Shown here piece by piece: positions 25,844-38,100 of a DNA stretch of 64,000 nt; the first letter of the stretch is position 1; the number at the start of each line of letters is the position of its first letter. Source of the stretch: Phytoseiulus persimilis (lineage: Eukaryota > Arthropoda > Arachnida > Mesostigmata > Phytoseiidae); contig CM075101.1 in assembly GCA_037576195.1 (NCBI GenBank), forward strand, positions 20,398,001 through 20,462,000, given 5' to 3'. The translations under genes were made by a program, and so were the position numbers. Below the pieces are notes generated by a model that was not told where the DNA came from, ran no database searches, and saw only the letters and a list, made by a program, of their open reading frames with translations.

Positions 25844-28339
25844 ATGTTCCACAAACGATCGCTCGATAGAATCGTTCTGAGTCAGCGCGGGTGGACTCAA
25901 GGTTTCGAGCAGGTTCTTGGGACAGCAAGCCGGGAAAGCTTGTTGAGGCGACCCTAACTCGCCAGGAGTCAGCCATATAGGTGTCGAGGTCTGCTACGAC
26001 GTCCGTATGCAGACATATTGCACCATTTTCCGACCGGGGGAAGGCGACTGCGGCCAGACCGGATAAGGCGGGCTATATCGGTCACGCACCACTGGAAGCT
26101 CCTATGGTCACACGAAGGATGCAAAACAGTATCACAACTAGCCGAATCCCCTGACCGGTTCACTGAGTCCAATATTTCTTCCTTCGGATTGATTGATTCT
26201 TCCATTTGAGTTAACCTCGCTCAGGGCAGCCCCTGTTGATTCATGAGTCGCAAACGTTCGTACTTGCCACGCCATAGAGCGGATCGAATGACGGAATCGA
26301 GAACCGCTGCGACTGGACCCGCCGCGCCGTGGGAGAGCGATTCGCAACTTCGTTCTGCGCTCGAGCAGACACTGGAGCTGAGCTCTTTTCCGCTAACGGC
26401 ATCCGGAGCTTCTGCAACATTATGAAGCTCTTCCACGAATGGATGTAGAATATTTCTCCCCTGTTTTGATACGCCTCCGAGGCACCTTTGCACTTCCGCG
26501 GTGCGATGATGAATAATGGAGTTCCGTTGTCTAGCTGTGTGTTTGTGTGTAACCTGGCTTGCACCCAGACACGGGGTTCCTTCAATACAGGACGGCTGTG
26601 ATGAATTCTCCGGAGAAAGATAAGCACACGAGAACTGTCTCTCTGTATTGTACGAGCTACGAGCGGAGACGCATCGCGGACGCCGGGCGGCTAAATGACA
26701 AATGTTCGTACGGGTTTGCATGTCATTTGTACGCTGGGTGGTGACACGAAAAGGCCGACAGTGACAATAGACTCAAATGGATCTGCGGCCACGGAACGGA
26801 ACGTTAACTCTAGTTTTGCATTCCATTCTGTTCACGTCCGGGAAATTCCTGTAAGTTCACTGGCCCGGTGTTCCACGCTATCGCGGATTAGTGTTTGGTG
26901 AATTGCATCCTTCTTTAATTTGTGCTGCGGACGACCATCGTTCAGGCGGCGGAGAGAAAGTTTGGGAGCCTTCTCTCTGTGTTCCTGAAGAATCTCCGAA
27001 TAACAATCGAACCACGACATTCCACAAGCAGTCCCGTACTAAGTCTCAACAGACCCGGAAGATTAATGGAGACAACTCGGGTACGGGACGCACATTGCCG
27101 AGGGTATTTGCCGCACGCGCTTCGACTTGGAAGTGGCTCGAAATGATTCCTGCGCATGGTGGCACACGTGATTCGCGTTGGAAATTTAGGTCAGAATCCC
27201 GAAATGTGGAACATGTGAAGTGTCTTCAGGTGTTCCTGGCGTGGTACTTGTAATACGCCACGAACACAAACTCCCCACGTCTCGGTGGCTGCGCGGGAGG
27301 GTCCTGATCTACATAAGGAGGGAGGAACTCTGTTCCGTTCGAAAGGTTTCTGAAATCAGTTCCACAGTTCCGTTGGCTGCTTGTAAGTTTCGCGCCGGAC
27401 GTTCGGGCCTGGTCGTGTACGTGTCGGAAGGTCCATGGGGACTCCGTTAAGGCATTAGGAGTAGTACGACTGAGTTGGCTGGCTTCCTGACTGGTTGGCT
27501 AGCGGGGAGAGCACAGCCAGCGCTAATAAAATATCCTCGTTAGAGAGGCAGCATGGTTCTCTCATGCTATAGAGTTAGACAGGAGGAGAGCGTCGGGCCG
27601 ACGTGAGATTTAGTTCGTCTAGTTAGCTTAGCTTCCGAGCCGGCGGGCTGGCGAGCGTCCGGGGCCAGGCCGACCGGACGAGCGTGGCGCTAGTGGACGG
27701 GACGGGCCCTTGGGGAGATCGGGGATCACGGTTTGGGAACCCTCTCGCACTATTTCGCACATTGCTTCGCTTGGACACGAGCGGGAAAGCTCTCGTGTGA
27801 TCGTGAAGAGTGCTCGCTGTTGAATATCGGGCCGGAAACCGCCGGCGACGGCTCCCAGTGAAAACTATACTCGAGAACAAACGATACTGACCAACAATGT
27901 GGGCCATTGTTGCTTTACGAGCTGGCTCTCCCAATCGGAGCATGAAACGTGTTCCGGCACTCTCATGTTCTGAACGCCCCGTGATGCGCAGGGTTCTCAC
28001 GCGGCGTTCTTCCGATCTCTCCTCGCCGACAGATGTAAGAGTGAGAGCAGACATAAAAGTAGAGGACAGAAACGGGAAAAAAAATCGTAACGTGTCCGTA
28101 TCGGAGAGAAAAGGCCCATCGCGGAGGCACAATTGCTCCCCTCAGTTCGAGTTGACTTGGCAGTCGTCCTATGTTTCTTTGTTGGGGGGACCCCTCTTAC
28201 TTTTCCTGCTCGCTGGTTGGCGCTGCTGAACTCTTTGCCCTTCCCTCGAAGCCATTTCAACAACGGGGCCTTATCGTTGCCCAGATGACTTTATGGTCCC
28301 AGGCGTTCTTGTCGCAGACGGGGAAGGCAGTCGGCCAGC

Positions 28340-28395
28340 CTCGCCGCCAGCCAGCCAGGCTGGCTGCCCGCCGGGCTGGACGGCTGGCGAGAAAG
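28340..28395. repeat. GCCAGCC-type tetranucleotide tract with hairpin
   Basis: CAGCCAGCC at 28348-28356 and its complement GGCTGGCTG at 28358-28366 form a near-perfect foldback with a one-base centre. The words continue on both sides (GCCGCCAG, CGGCTGGCGAG). The same motif recurs at 50439-50468 and 55618-55666. Confidence 0.6.
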
Positions 28396-29133
28396 CAAAG
28401 GGGAAGAAGCACTTAGATAGCAAAGCCCCCGTAGCACTCGCCGAACGAACAATGTACCGGTGATATCTTCTGATAGTGAGCGTCGCTCCATGTAGTCGTT
28501 CCGTACCTTCACGAAAAGAACCGAACTCAATCTGACCGTTTACCAAACTGCCTATTTCAATAGAAGAAATAGCCGGCATTCCAAAGCCGCCTGGCCTATT
28601 TGGTAGGTCGTCATCATCCCACCGGTCTGCTCCCCACTCAGCAACTGATTCGGAGTTCAAAAGAGTTGAGTGCCGCGTATCGTTGCCCCAGGTCACGGAG
28701 AGGAGATCGACTCTCGACCGTCCACATCGCTCACGAGATAACGTGCAGAGACGAGTTTCCTGCTGCCTCACGATTACCTGAGGATCCCGCAACTGGAGAA
28801 TGTTATCTAGAGTACCCGCTTGAACCCGCAGAACTCGAGCGGGTTTTCCCGTCCCAGCAAAAGTACGATGCGGACTCTGCCGCAATGAAGCAAAGTTCCC
28901 GACTTGTGTTTCTCGCGACTTCCGTCGGAATAAGAGGAAGCCAATCTTCGTGAATGCGTCCTTGTTTGTCCTTATATGCGTCCTTCTCTAGACATATAAA
29001 CTCGAGCTCTCGCATCGGCCATGAGGGGCTGGGCTGAACGCCATCCGCGTATATTCTGCCTCATGCCAGACCACCGGGTAGCCTTTCCTGCCGAACAAGC
29101 GAGTGTCCTCGTGAAGAGCGCTGGTGTCGGGCA

Positions 29134-29147
29134 GGGGGGGGGGGGGG
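29134..29147 (+). repeat. G homopolymer, 14 nt
   Basis: A second long G run, also on the + strand, inside non-coding sequence. Confidence 0.9.
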
Positions 29148-32100
29148 CAGGAAACAGGTCACACGGACTGCGGAACCGGTTTAAAGTCAAGTCATCAGCG
29201 GCAAGCTCTGCTCAGCCCTAACAACCGTCTCTCGTCGTTCGTGTTGTACAAGAAGAGCTCACCTTTGCATGGATTAGCGCTCTCCCGTCTGAGCATAAAT
29301 GAAAGAGACTCATTAGCAGACCCCGGCACCGACAACGGGACTCGTTGCCATATTTTCGGCAAGGGTTGCGTGATGAAACTTTCACGCTTTGTTAGTTCGA
29401 CTTCATCAAAACTCTTCAAGCTCTTCGAGCCGAGTATCACGAGAAGTTCAATTGCTGGGATCTTCCTAAGGCAACGATGCACATAGAGCTGCTCTTCCGG
29501 AAGCCGAGAAGATGTCCAATCTCGACGTCGCATGATGAAGCGGATTTTCCACTCCGGGCGCTTCGTCTTGGCAGAGCTTTGATCATGCGAGATAAATCAT
29601 ATGATTGAATAGCCCATGCATAGCTCGGCGCGGGGAATGCGGGGGGAGACGCGAGTAGCTGACAGAGTTCCGCGGGTCCTCGCTGAAAAGACGTTCCCGC
29701 GCTCCAGCGACAAACCTGAACGTCGGAAAACTCCATCAATGTGAATCGGGCTCGAAAATCCATCCAGCATGAAAATGCTCTCCAGGATGGCATTACGGAA
29801 CATTTGAGAGATTGTTGGCACCCTCTAAGACACCACAGACTCGGGGCCGAGCGCAAAAGAAGAAAAATAATGTAGAATCGACGGAGACAGCTGGATATTA
29901 GAATGAATGGATTCTTCTTCCGCCGCGAGTTTTGTGCTATTTGCCTGTTTGCGTGAAGGCCATTGAAAGCAGCCACGAGAAGGCTTTTACGAGTTATCGA
30001 AACGCGAGGCGCGCGAGCGGGACTCTCGTTGCCATGGAGCTTCTACTGCGCACCTTCTGGAACGTTGGGAGTCGACTCCATGATCCGGAGCAGTCGATCT
30101 CGGGGGGAAGCGGTCGGATGTTCCCGCGAGGGAAAATCGAATATGACCTGCACTTGGAACAGAAACGCACGGCGATGAGTTCTTACGACATTTCGAGAAA
30201 TGGAAAGGGCGAGAATGTCCTAGAATCCAAGATTCAGGAAGTTTGCGCTTCTCTAACCTCTCCTCAGCGCTGGTCGCGGTTGTGACGGGAAAAAAGTTCC
30301 GGATGGAATTCCCCGACAACACTGGGAGATCTGAGGCTTGAAGCCCAGAGCGGGAACCTCTGAGCGGATGAACGATAAGACACCCGGACCGAGCACGCCT
30401 CCTTGCATTCCATCGAGCGAACGGAATCCTCCGAACATTATCAATCATTTTCAGACGGGAGGACCGTCGGAGAAGTTGGAGTCTCAATTTTCCATTTGTA
30501 ACCTTAGAGCGAAATCCTGCTGAGCGGCGAAACTTTGTGAACATAGCAAAACTAGCGATGTGCCGGGAATTTCGTAAATTGAAGCGACGGCTCGACATTT
30601 TTCGCGTGATCCTTCGTGACGTGCAGTCGTCTCCGGCCTGGAAGAGGATTTCAGGGGAAATGGAAGTTCTGCGCCCGGTTGGAACAAGACTGTTCCGGCT
30701 CTTGTTCCGACGAACTCGTTCCTCGAGCTCGAAGGAAAATATCCGGACGTGAATTTGAACGCTGTTCTCCTGGCGCAAGCTCGAGTGTGCGTCACCTTGA
30801 GGTGTATCACATCAAATATTCGGATCGATGAGCACTGCATCCCTGATTCGAATCAAGGTCGGTGCACGACTCCGGTCAGTGATTCATAGGACAAAGAGCA
30901 GAGAGCGCTGCCCACTGCGTACTTCGACCGGGCTCGAAACGACCATAAAGCAGCAAGAGTGGCCATGCGTGTGCATTAAAGGCCCCGGATCGACTTCGAG
31001 GAGCATGCTTGACACCGGATTCTCTCGGCATTCCTCTCCGTTCGCCCTCGCTGCTCGCTGAAGGAACAATGCGCTAATCCGAATGCCTTTTCGGCAGCGG
31101 AGTTGTCTGGTCGACAGCCGGCGATCCTGCGTGGGGGCTTTTCCCGTCCTTCACGCCCGGACTCACACAAAGAGCTACGAACGAAGTTGATCCCCCATCC
31201 AGCCAGTAAAGCGAACGAGGGACAGTGACGACCCAACACAGCTCCCTGAAGAACTTGCGCTCTGACGCGAACTGACAAACACAGTGAACGATTCAGCGGG
31301 GAAGCTCAGCGGGTGAGCAGGAAGAAATGGAAAAGCATGCGAGGCCCCTCACCAGACTTCGGTAGGAGGGGGATCAGCGAGAAAGAATCGGCGGCACGGT
31401 GTAGTTATCGAGTTCAGTGAGAGAGGAATAGGGTGACGGCTTAATGCCTGCTGCAGGGCCGCGATTTCTGCAGGACAAATTAATTGGCTGTGTCCCGGCA
31501 ACTTGAGTCTCTCAACAAATTTCTACTTAGATGAACAGCGGCACAAGTACAGTTTGTGACCGGGGGCGTGCCGATGCAAGTCTTCTCTTCCGGCTGCTCT
31601 CGAACTCGAGGTCACGCGGCTCGTCTTGAATGGCGAAAATTCCTTACAGTGCACAGAATCCATCCGTGTTCATCAGCTAGGTGGGCTCGACCCCACAGGA
31701 ATCGGGATACAAGTCAGCGACTACACGTCAGAATGATTCGGTAGGTTACTTGCAGCGAGCGAGCTCGTACTATGAAACGAAACAAAAAAGACGAAGCGCA
31801 ATCTACGAAACAATCGTGGAACCATTAAGACCGTGGAGGACTTGGGAATTGCCTTGGACTCGGCGAGAGCTCGCTGGTTTTGTGCCTGTTTGAGTTTGCG
31901 CTGCTTCCCTGCAAACATTTCAGCCGGAGAACGTCGCGGACGATCTTGTGGCTCCGGAAGAAGTGACACAGGAGCTTGTGTTCTCAGAAAGTATAACAAC
32001 GACATAAGTTAGCCTGGAGACGCGCGAAGAAAAAGCGTACACTTACACGTACTCACACACACACTTAGCCAGGCTCGGGTCCCGAAGAGAAGGCAAATTG

Positions 32101-35100
32101 CGGTCTTGTTGAAGGCTTTCGGTTCTGCGGCCGAAGTTTCGTATCAAAATCTCATCAAAGGCTCTGCTCGGAAAGGTGTGAAAATAAATTTTCAGCATGT
32201 TGGGCTTATGCGACGTGGCTGGCGAGGAGCTGGAAGAGGGAAAACGGGAAACAATATTCGGGAGTTGAGGTCAACCCCTGCCACCTCTTACCTCGTTCGT
32301 CAGCGCCAATGACGTGAGTTGAGAAGGTTGGTTGGACCACGCTAGATCAGGAAACTTTCCTTAACAAATGAGCGGAGTTTAGTTTTCACCCAAGATGACA
32401 CTGCAGCACGCTCCGTTGATTGGGTCACTGGAGTGTTGCGAAGTTCCGGAGGAGATGTTACCATGCTGGGGCTTCCGAAGGGACGGCCGCACTGGATGCG
32501 ATCCTTGCCCCGATGGGGGATTCACGAGCGAGCTCTTGCTTCTGCTGGGAGACGAATTCTGTTTGCCAACGGTTTGTCCGCTATTGAAGAAGTATCGTGA
32601 GAAGTATTTTCCCCGTTATTCCAAAGTCACAGCTGGCTGCCCATCAATCCCGTTCACGGATTCCCTCTGCACCGCTGTGCTGCCCACACGAAACATAGTC
32701 GGCGGTATTCCAAGTTCTAACATTATGGTTCTTCACAGGTGGAGATGGAGAAACGAACAATATCTGGTGACGAACGACGTCCGTCTGAGTCGGATAGTTC
32801 GCTCGGCGCCCCAGTTTGTTGAGATATCCCCTAGTATAGATGAACATGGTCACATCCGAATCCTTGGAAAATTTTAGAGGTCGCGGCGACTTCGGAGCGT
32901 CGTAGGTGGGGCTGCAAGCTCGTCGCGGTCAAAAAACGTGGATATCACGGGCGGGTGACGGATCGGAAAACCGCGAAAATCGAGTGAATCGCTCGACAAT
33001 CGTAAACGGTGATGAGATCGCGTGATTTCCGCAGCAAACCTAATCAAAAATGAATACATGATGCAACTATGCAGAGACACACTGAGAGGCCCTATCACAG
33101 CCTCGAAATTCTTCCACCTCAGACGATGAGGGCGGATTCGACGAAGAATATGATAATGTAGATTTGCGTTGGACTTGATTTGCATCCGAGCTCTAGAGCA
33201 CACCGGCGCTCTGGTGAACGTGTTGTGAACGATCAAAGGCGATCGTTTCCCAGTGCTTTCGAATACTTGCTGAAAGACCGCTCCGCGGAAACACTGCCGA
33301 CTGAGACGCTGCTGCAAATTGGCGCTATTCGATGAAGCGTTGGCCTGAGGCAAGCCAGAAATCCACGGGGTGACTGAAGCTGTTGGAGTCCTTGATCGAG
33401 TTTGAAAACATTCTGAGCTCCACCTTCGCCGAGTCGTCTTCGTCGTGGCAAGAAACATGCTCGACGACGAACTTACGAGCTACTGCAGTGATTCAAACGT
33501 TCTCGGTTATCGCAGTGAATGCCGGAAACGACAGAAGCCGCGGAGGAGGGCCGAAAATCGTGGCAGAGGCCAGAAATCGTGGTGCCCGCGATTTTCTTTC
33601 AGCCCTAATCATAGGTCCCTCAGACCGACAGATCAGGGGAGCGAGCTTCATGAAGAGCTCGCTGTCAACTCGACCGGGCTTCCATCAGCATGCCAAAGCA
33701 GTGAGAATCTTTTTATATAGCTCCTTCCTCGAATTATGCTCCCGATATGCCTCCGGATAGAGAGCGGTCTCGAGCAGCACAGTCTGAGGTGACCACGCTG
33801 ACGAAACTACCTCAGGGACCCGACGACGGATCCCACTAAAGAGTTTCCACAGGAAAGGAGAGTCAGTCGTTTGTAACTATTAATCAGAATTAACAGCCAA
33901 TCAGCTCTTGCTGAGTGTAAAGGCCTCCAGGACGAGAATACGCTGCTCGCTCGGAACCGACTGCGCCCTCGCGCTATGATGACTCACAGCCCCGGGAGCT
34001 AATCTAGCAAGGTGTCACTTTGACATGGTTGAGTGCAAGAGTATCCAATTCCACACTAGCAACAAAGGAGCCGAATCAAATTTGAAAAGTCAACGTGCCC
34101 CGAAAGACGATGGTATTGGACCTGTCAGCTGCACCTTCGCCGTACCCGATGCAAAGTCTCGAACAAAACACGAACGCCGATTGACTTCTCCTCAAAGAAT
34201 TTGATGTGTTGATTAAAAAATGCCCCCTTCGCAGTTTTCCTGATACCAAGTGCTTTGAGAGATTCACCGTCGAACGTGACTGCCATTCACCGCTCTCCGC
34301 TCGCTGTGAGCTTTCATGACTCACAAGAAGAGTTCTTCCCGAGAAAATCGGGAAGTCCTGACCGACTGTTGCCTCGCGCAAGTTTCTGGGGACCGTCATT
34401 CCCGGGGATCAAAAACTGATTTTCCCCGCTGTCGGCTGGGCGGCTCTCGGCTGGATGTCCGATCTATAACGAGAAGCCGTTAAGCGTTACGCCCCCCCTT
34501 TCGTCGCGTCGTTTCAGAGAAGATGTGTCCGAATGATTACCTGTACCACGGCCTTCGACGCCCACGATGGGCGGAATTTCCAAATGTTCGGAGTTCTCCT
34601 AATACAAACACAATGATTTTTCTCTCGGAGCAACACTCGTTGATTTGAAATACGACGTCTTGTTGCGGCGGCGACGGCGATGCTGACGGCTCTATTCTAG
34701 TTGGACGCTCGATTCACCTTCTACGATTCCGAACAGCTTCACAAATCACTATTTCAATTCCTCCCAACAACATCACAAACGACGTCGGGAACGAACTTCT
34801 GCGCGGAGGGGAAATAATGGCGATTCGTGTTCGTCGCTAGAAAACGCACGCTACCATTCTAAAACATTCGTTCGTTGCCAATAAAACGGTACAGCGGCTT
34901 CGATTTGGAATTTTACAACTTTGCGCGATGAAGTATCCACGCCAGGATCGTCGACTCCTGTAGTGCCACAAGTACAGGGGATGTTTCAGATCTTTGATTT
35001 GGATAACATTCCATGTCTTGAATTCGTTTCCTCATGGGCTTTCTGTCGACGGCACTATTGAATGATTTGGTCTCGGGCACACTCCGAGTCCTCCGAGCAA

Positions 35101-38100
35101 CGTTGACCACGGAATTCCATCCACCTGAGAGCGGAAGCATCGACGGGAAGTCGTCCACTGAGTCGGCGTCCCAGGGTTAAGGAGGACAACTTCTGACTGG
35201 TTCTTTGACTGACTGTGATTCGAGCCGAAATCAGAGTAATGACATTCAATGAGCTGAAGTGGCCGTTCACGAGAGCGAAAAAGCGCTATCGGTCGACGCG
35301 ATCAACAGTATTTGTTCTAAAAGAACTGTCCCGAACCGGCGGCAAACTCTCGGAAAGGTCGCAGTCCCGCTATCAACAGACAAACACCTCAACGGAACGA
35401 AAAAAACCCACTGGCGCTGTGAACCGGGCGAGAAAAGTTTGCCTGGGCTCGCCTCCCTCGACCACCCCTCCTCATTGTGGACTTCGGCTCCCCGCGAAAG
35501 CCGCCGCGCCGATGTCCCCCAGCGGCTGCTGCCGGAGTTTCCCACATGCGAATCTTCGCTCGACGCCTCCTATTCCGACCGCTAATTTCAGCTGGGATGC
35601 ATCGAAGTGGAAAATGAGTTTTTGTCTCATATGCCCCACTCTCACTCGCATCAGGAAGCTGACAAAGAAGAGCAAAATAGAGAAAACTTCCTAGATTCTT
35701 GAATGACAATATTCGCGCGTCGACGGTTGAGAGCGCCTCGGCGTCCCGAGGAAGCTTCCCAAGCTCCGTGAAAAATCGCTCTAGGTGCCCGTTCCTCTTC
35801 GAGGCTCTCGAAAAACCTCGATATATCTCTATTCCGAGCCCCGGAATGGCCTCTCCGAACGGTTTTCCGCTCCCCACAAGGTTCCTCTTCAGCATCATAA
35901 TCACTTTACCCTGATGGGACTTCGGTCACTGAGGAAAGCCAAGAAGAATCAATCGAACAATTCGAGTTTACTATTCCATGAGAACGTTTCAAAATGCTCC
36001 ACTCCAGTCCTCCATCTCGAGACCCCCCATAGGCCATGGAAGGCATGTGATTCTGTTCTTGTGAGTTCAATGGCTGCATTAATTATGAGGAACCGCTAAG
36101 CGATTCTACTCGGACTGCAAGTTTCACAGCGCTCGCACGTGTTCTTATGTGTTCCGGCTGTCTCTTTTGGTGTCGAGCTCGCGCTCAGGTCCGTTTCTTG
36201 TGTTTGAGGACTCCTGGTGGGATTCACATGGTCTTTATGGAATCGACAGGGCTCTCCCACAGTGGGTATGTGATCGCCTGGTCAGTTTCGTCGCAGCTTC
36301 CCCTGCACGTATCCGAACTTCAAAGGAACCATCCATCAACCAAAAAAGATTTTCGATTCCGATGGCTGGTGCATCTTGTCATTGGAACGGAAACGGCATC
36401 GGGCTCAGATTCACATTCCTGAATATTTCTTTCGATCGGGAGCGAACATCAGAGTCTCCCTCCTGGAGGAATGTCCATCAGAATCTGCCGCACCTGCTCG
36501 CCAACGAGTTTGCATGTGACCGCGATTCTCGGAGGGAGTCTCTTCCGAACGTGTCAGGTCCTGAGTCATTTTCGATGTTCTTCTTGGCCATTATTATTCA
36601 CTGCGCAGAGCCCTATCATGCGCCAGTGAGAGGACAGCATGAAATCCAATCTTCCCGCCTCTATCGTCTGCATCGGGAACGAGGCGCTGCTAGAAAGACC
36701 GCACGTGACACCGTATGACCTCGAAGATTAAGACACGTGCTGTTTGATCAAAGCCGAGACCGTCCACCTCTTCGTTGCACAAGCACCGCTCAGGGGGGAG
36801 TGTCGTGCATCGCCTTGGATCGATCCGTTTCAACATCGGAGGAATTCACTGAGTTCGATATGGTCGGACACAGGAGTTCGTTTTGTAGAGCCATCCCATT
36901 CCTCCAAACCGCGTTCTCGTGGCAACTCAGGTCGAAGCAGGAACGGCGGCAGGGATGCGGGAATCACCGCGCGCGAAGGATACAGGAGTCACCGTCAAGG
37001 CCATGGATCTGGAAACGGGGTCGGAATGACTTGTTCACCGTCTCGAGAAAGCCTGATCCGATCGGATATGAGCAATCATAGGGCAAGTAAGGCCTATTGC
37101 TAGATTATATTATATATAGTAAGGATAGCTTTCTTCGATCTGATCCGATTGAGAATGGCATCGTCCGTAAAGGGAGACAATGCACCACTCGCGTAGAACT
37201 TGAGAGGGCTTTCCAGCTGAACCGATCAGAGCAAATATTTCAAGTTCCCTCTGATCGACTGAGCTTTAGGTCAATCATGCCGATTGTCCGAGGAAGATGC
37301 CGGAAAAACTTGTTGATCGCATCAGGCCAGCGGCATCCCCGGGTCGTTCGCGTTGAGCATCCGTTTCTCCTCGAAGCTTGATGGGCAAACAAAGCAAGAG
37401 ACGGAAGGGTCATTGCTGTGAACATACTCTCGCGCTTTTCCCCCGTCATCGAAGCATGGAGCAGTGATCTCCATCCCTCATTCAGATTCCAAATGTGGAA
37501 TCCACTGCGCGAATGCAGCGCTCATCTCCGGGTTCCCAATCTTTCTCACCTCTCGAGAGGCTCGGTGCAGGCTTTCTTTCATATTGAAGTATACGTATGT
37601 GAGATTTTTGTATTTACGTATACATTCATATGTATGTTTGCACACATACCTTTCACGATTTCCGATAGAAATCAACCAACGTTGGAGAAACGTGGAGCCC
37701 TCCTCATATGTGTCCGCTTCTTCAAACGATCTCGTTATGAGGAACCACGGAGCGATGCCAATCAGGGTAACATTTTTTGCGGGACCGCCGAGCGGGCTGA
37801 GGGATGTTCAATATTCTCTTACTTTCCTCCTGAATTTCCCAGGGTGCCATGACAGGCGGGCAGTCAGACAGATAGACGGCCGGGCGAGATGGTGAACAGG
37901 CAAACAGGCAAAGCGGGCAGGGAAGCAAGACGGCGACACGACAGACAGCTTTCCTGCTTGGAATTCATGAAGTGCCACGGCAAAAAGCCACCGGAAGAAG
38001 ACAAGCGGAATCCGATGGTGCCTACGACTCTCTTCAGACACTTTGTCTCTGTAAATATGTACGCTCTTCGCAATGTCTGCCATCTTTGATATCCTCTGAA

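Noticed and set aside
29987..30778. Minus-strand open frame of 263 codons
   Set aside because: Very Arg/Ser-rich, no known domain, overlapped by frames on the other strand; it looks like chance reading of GC-rich non-coding DNA.
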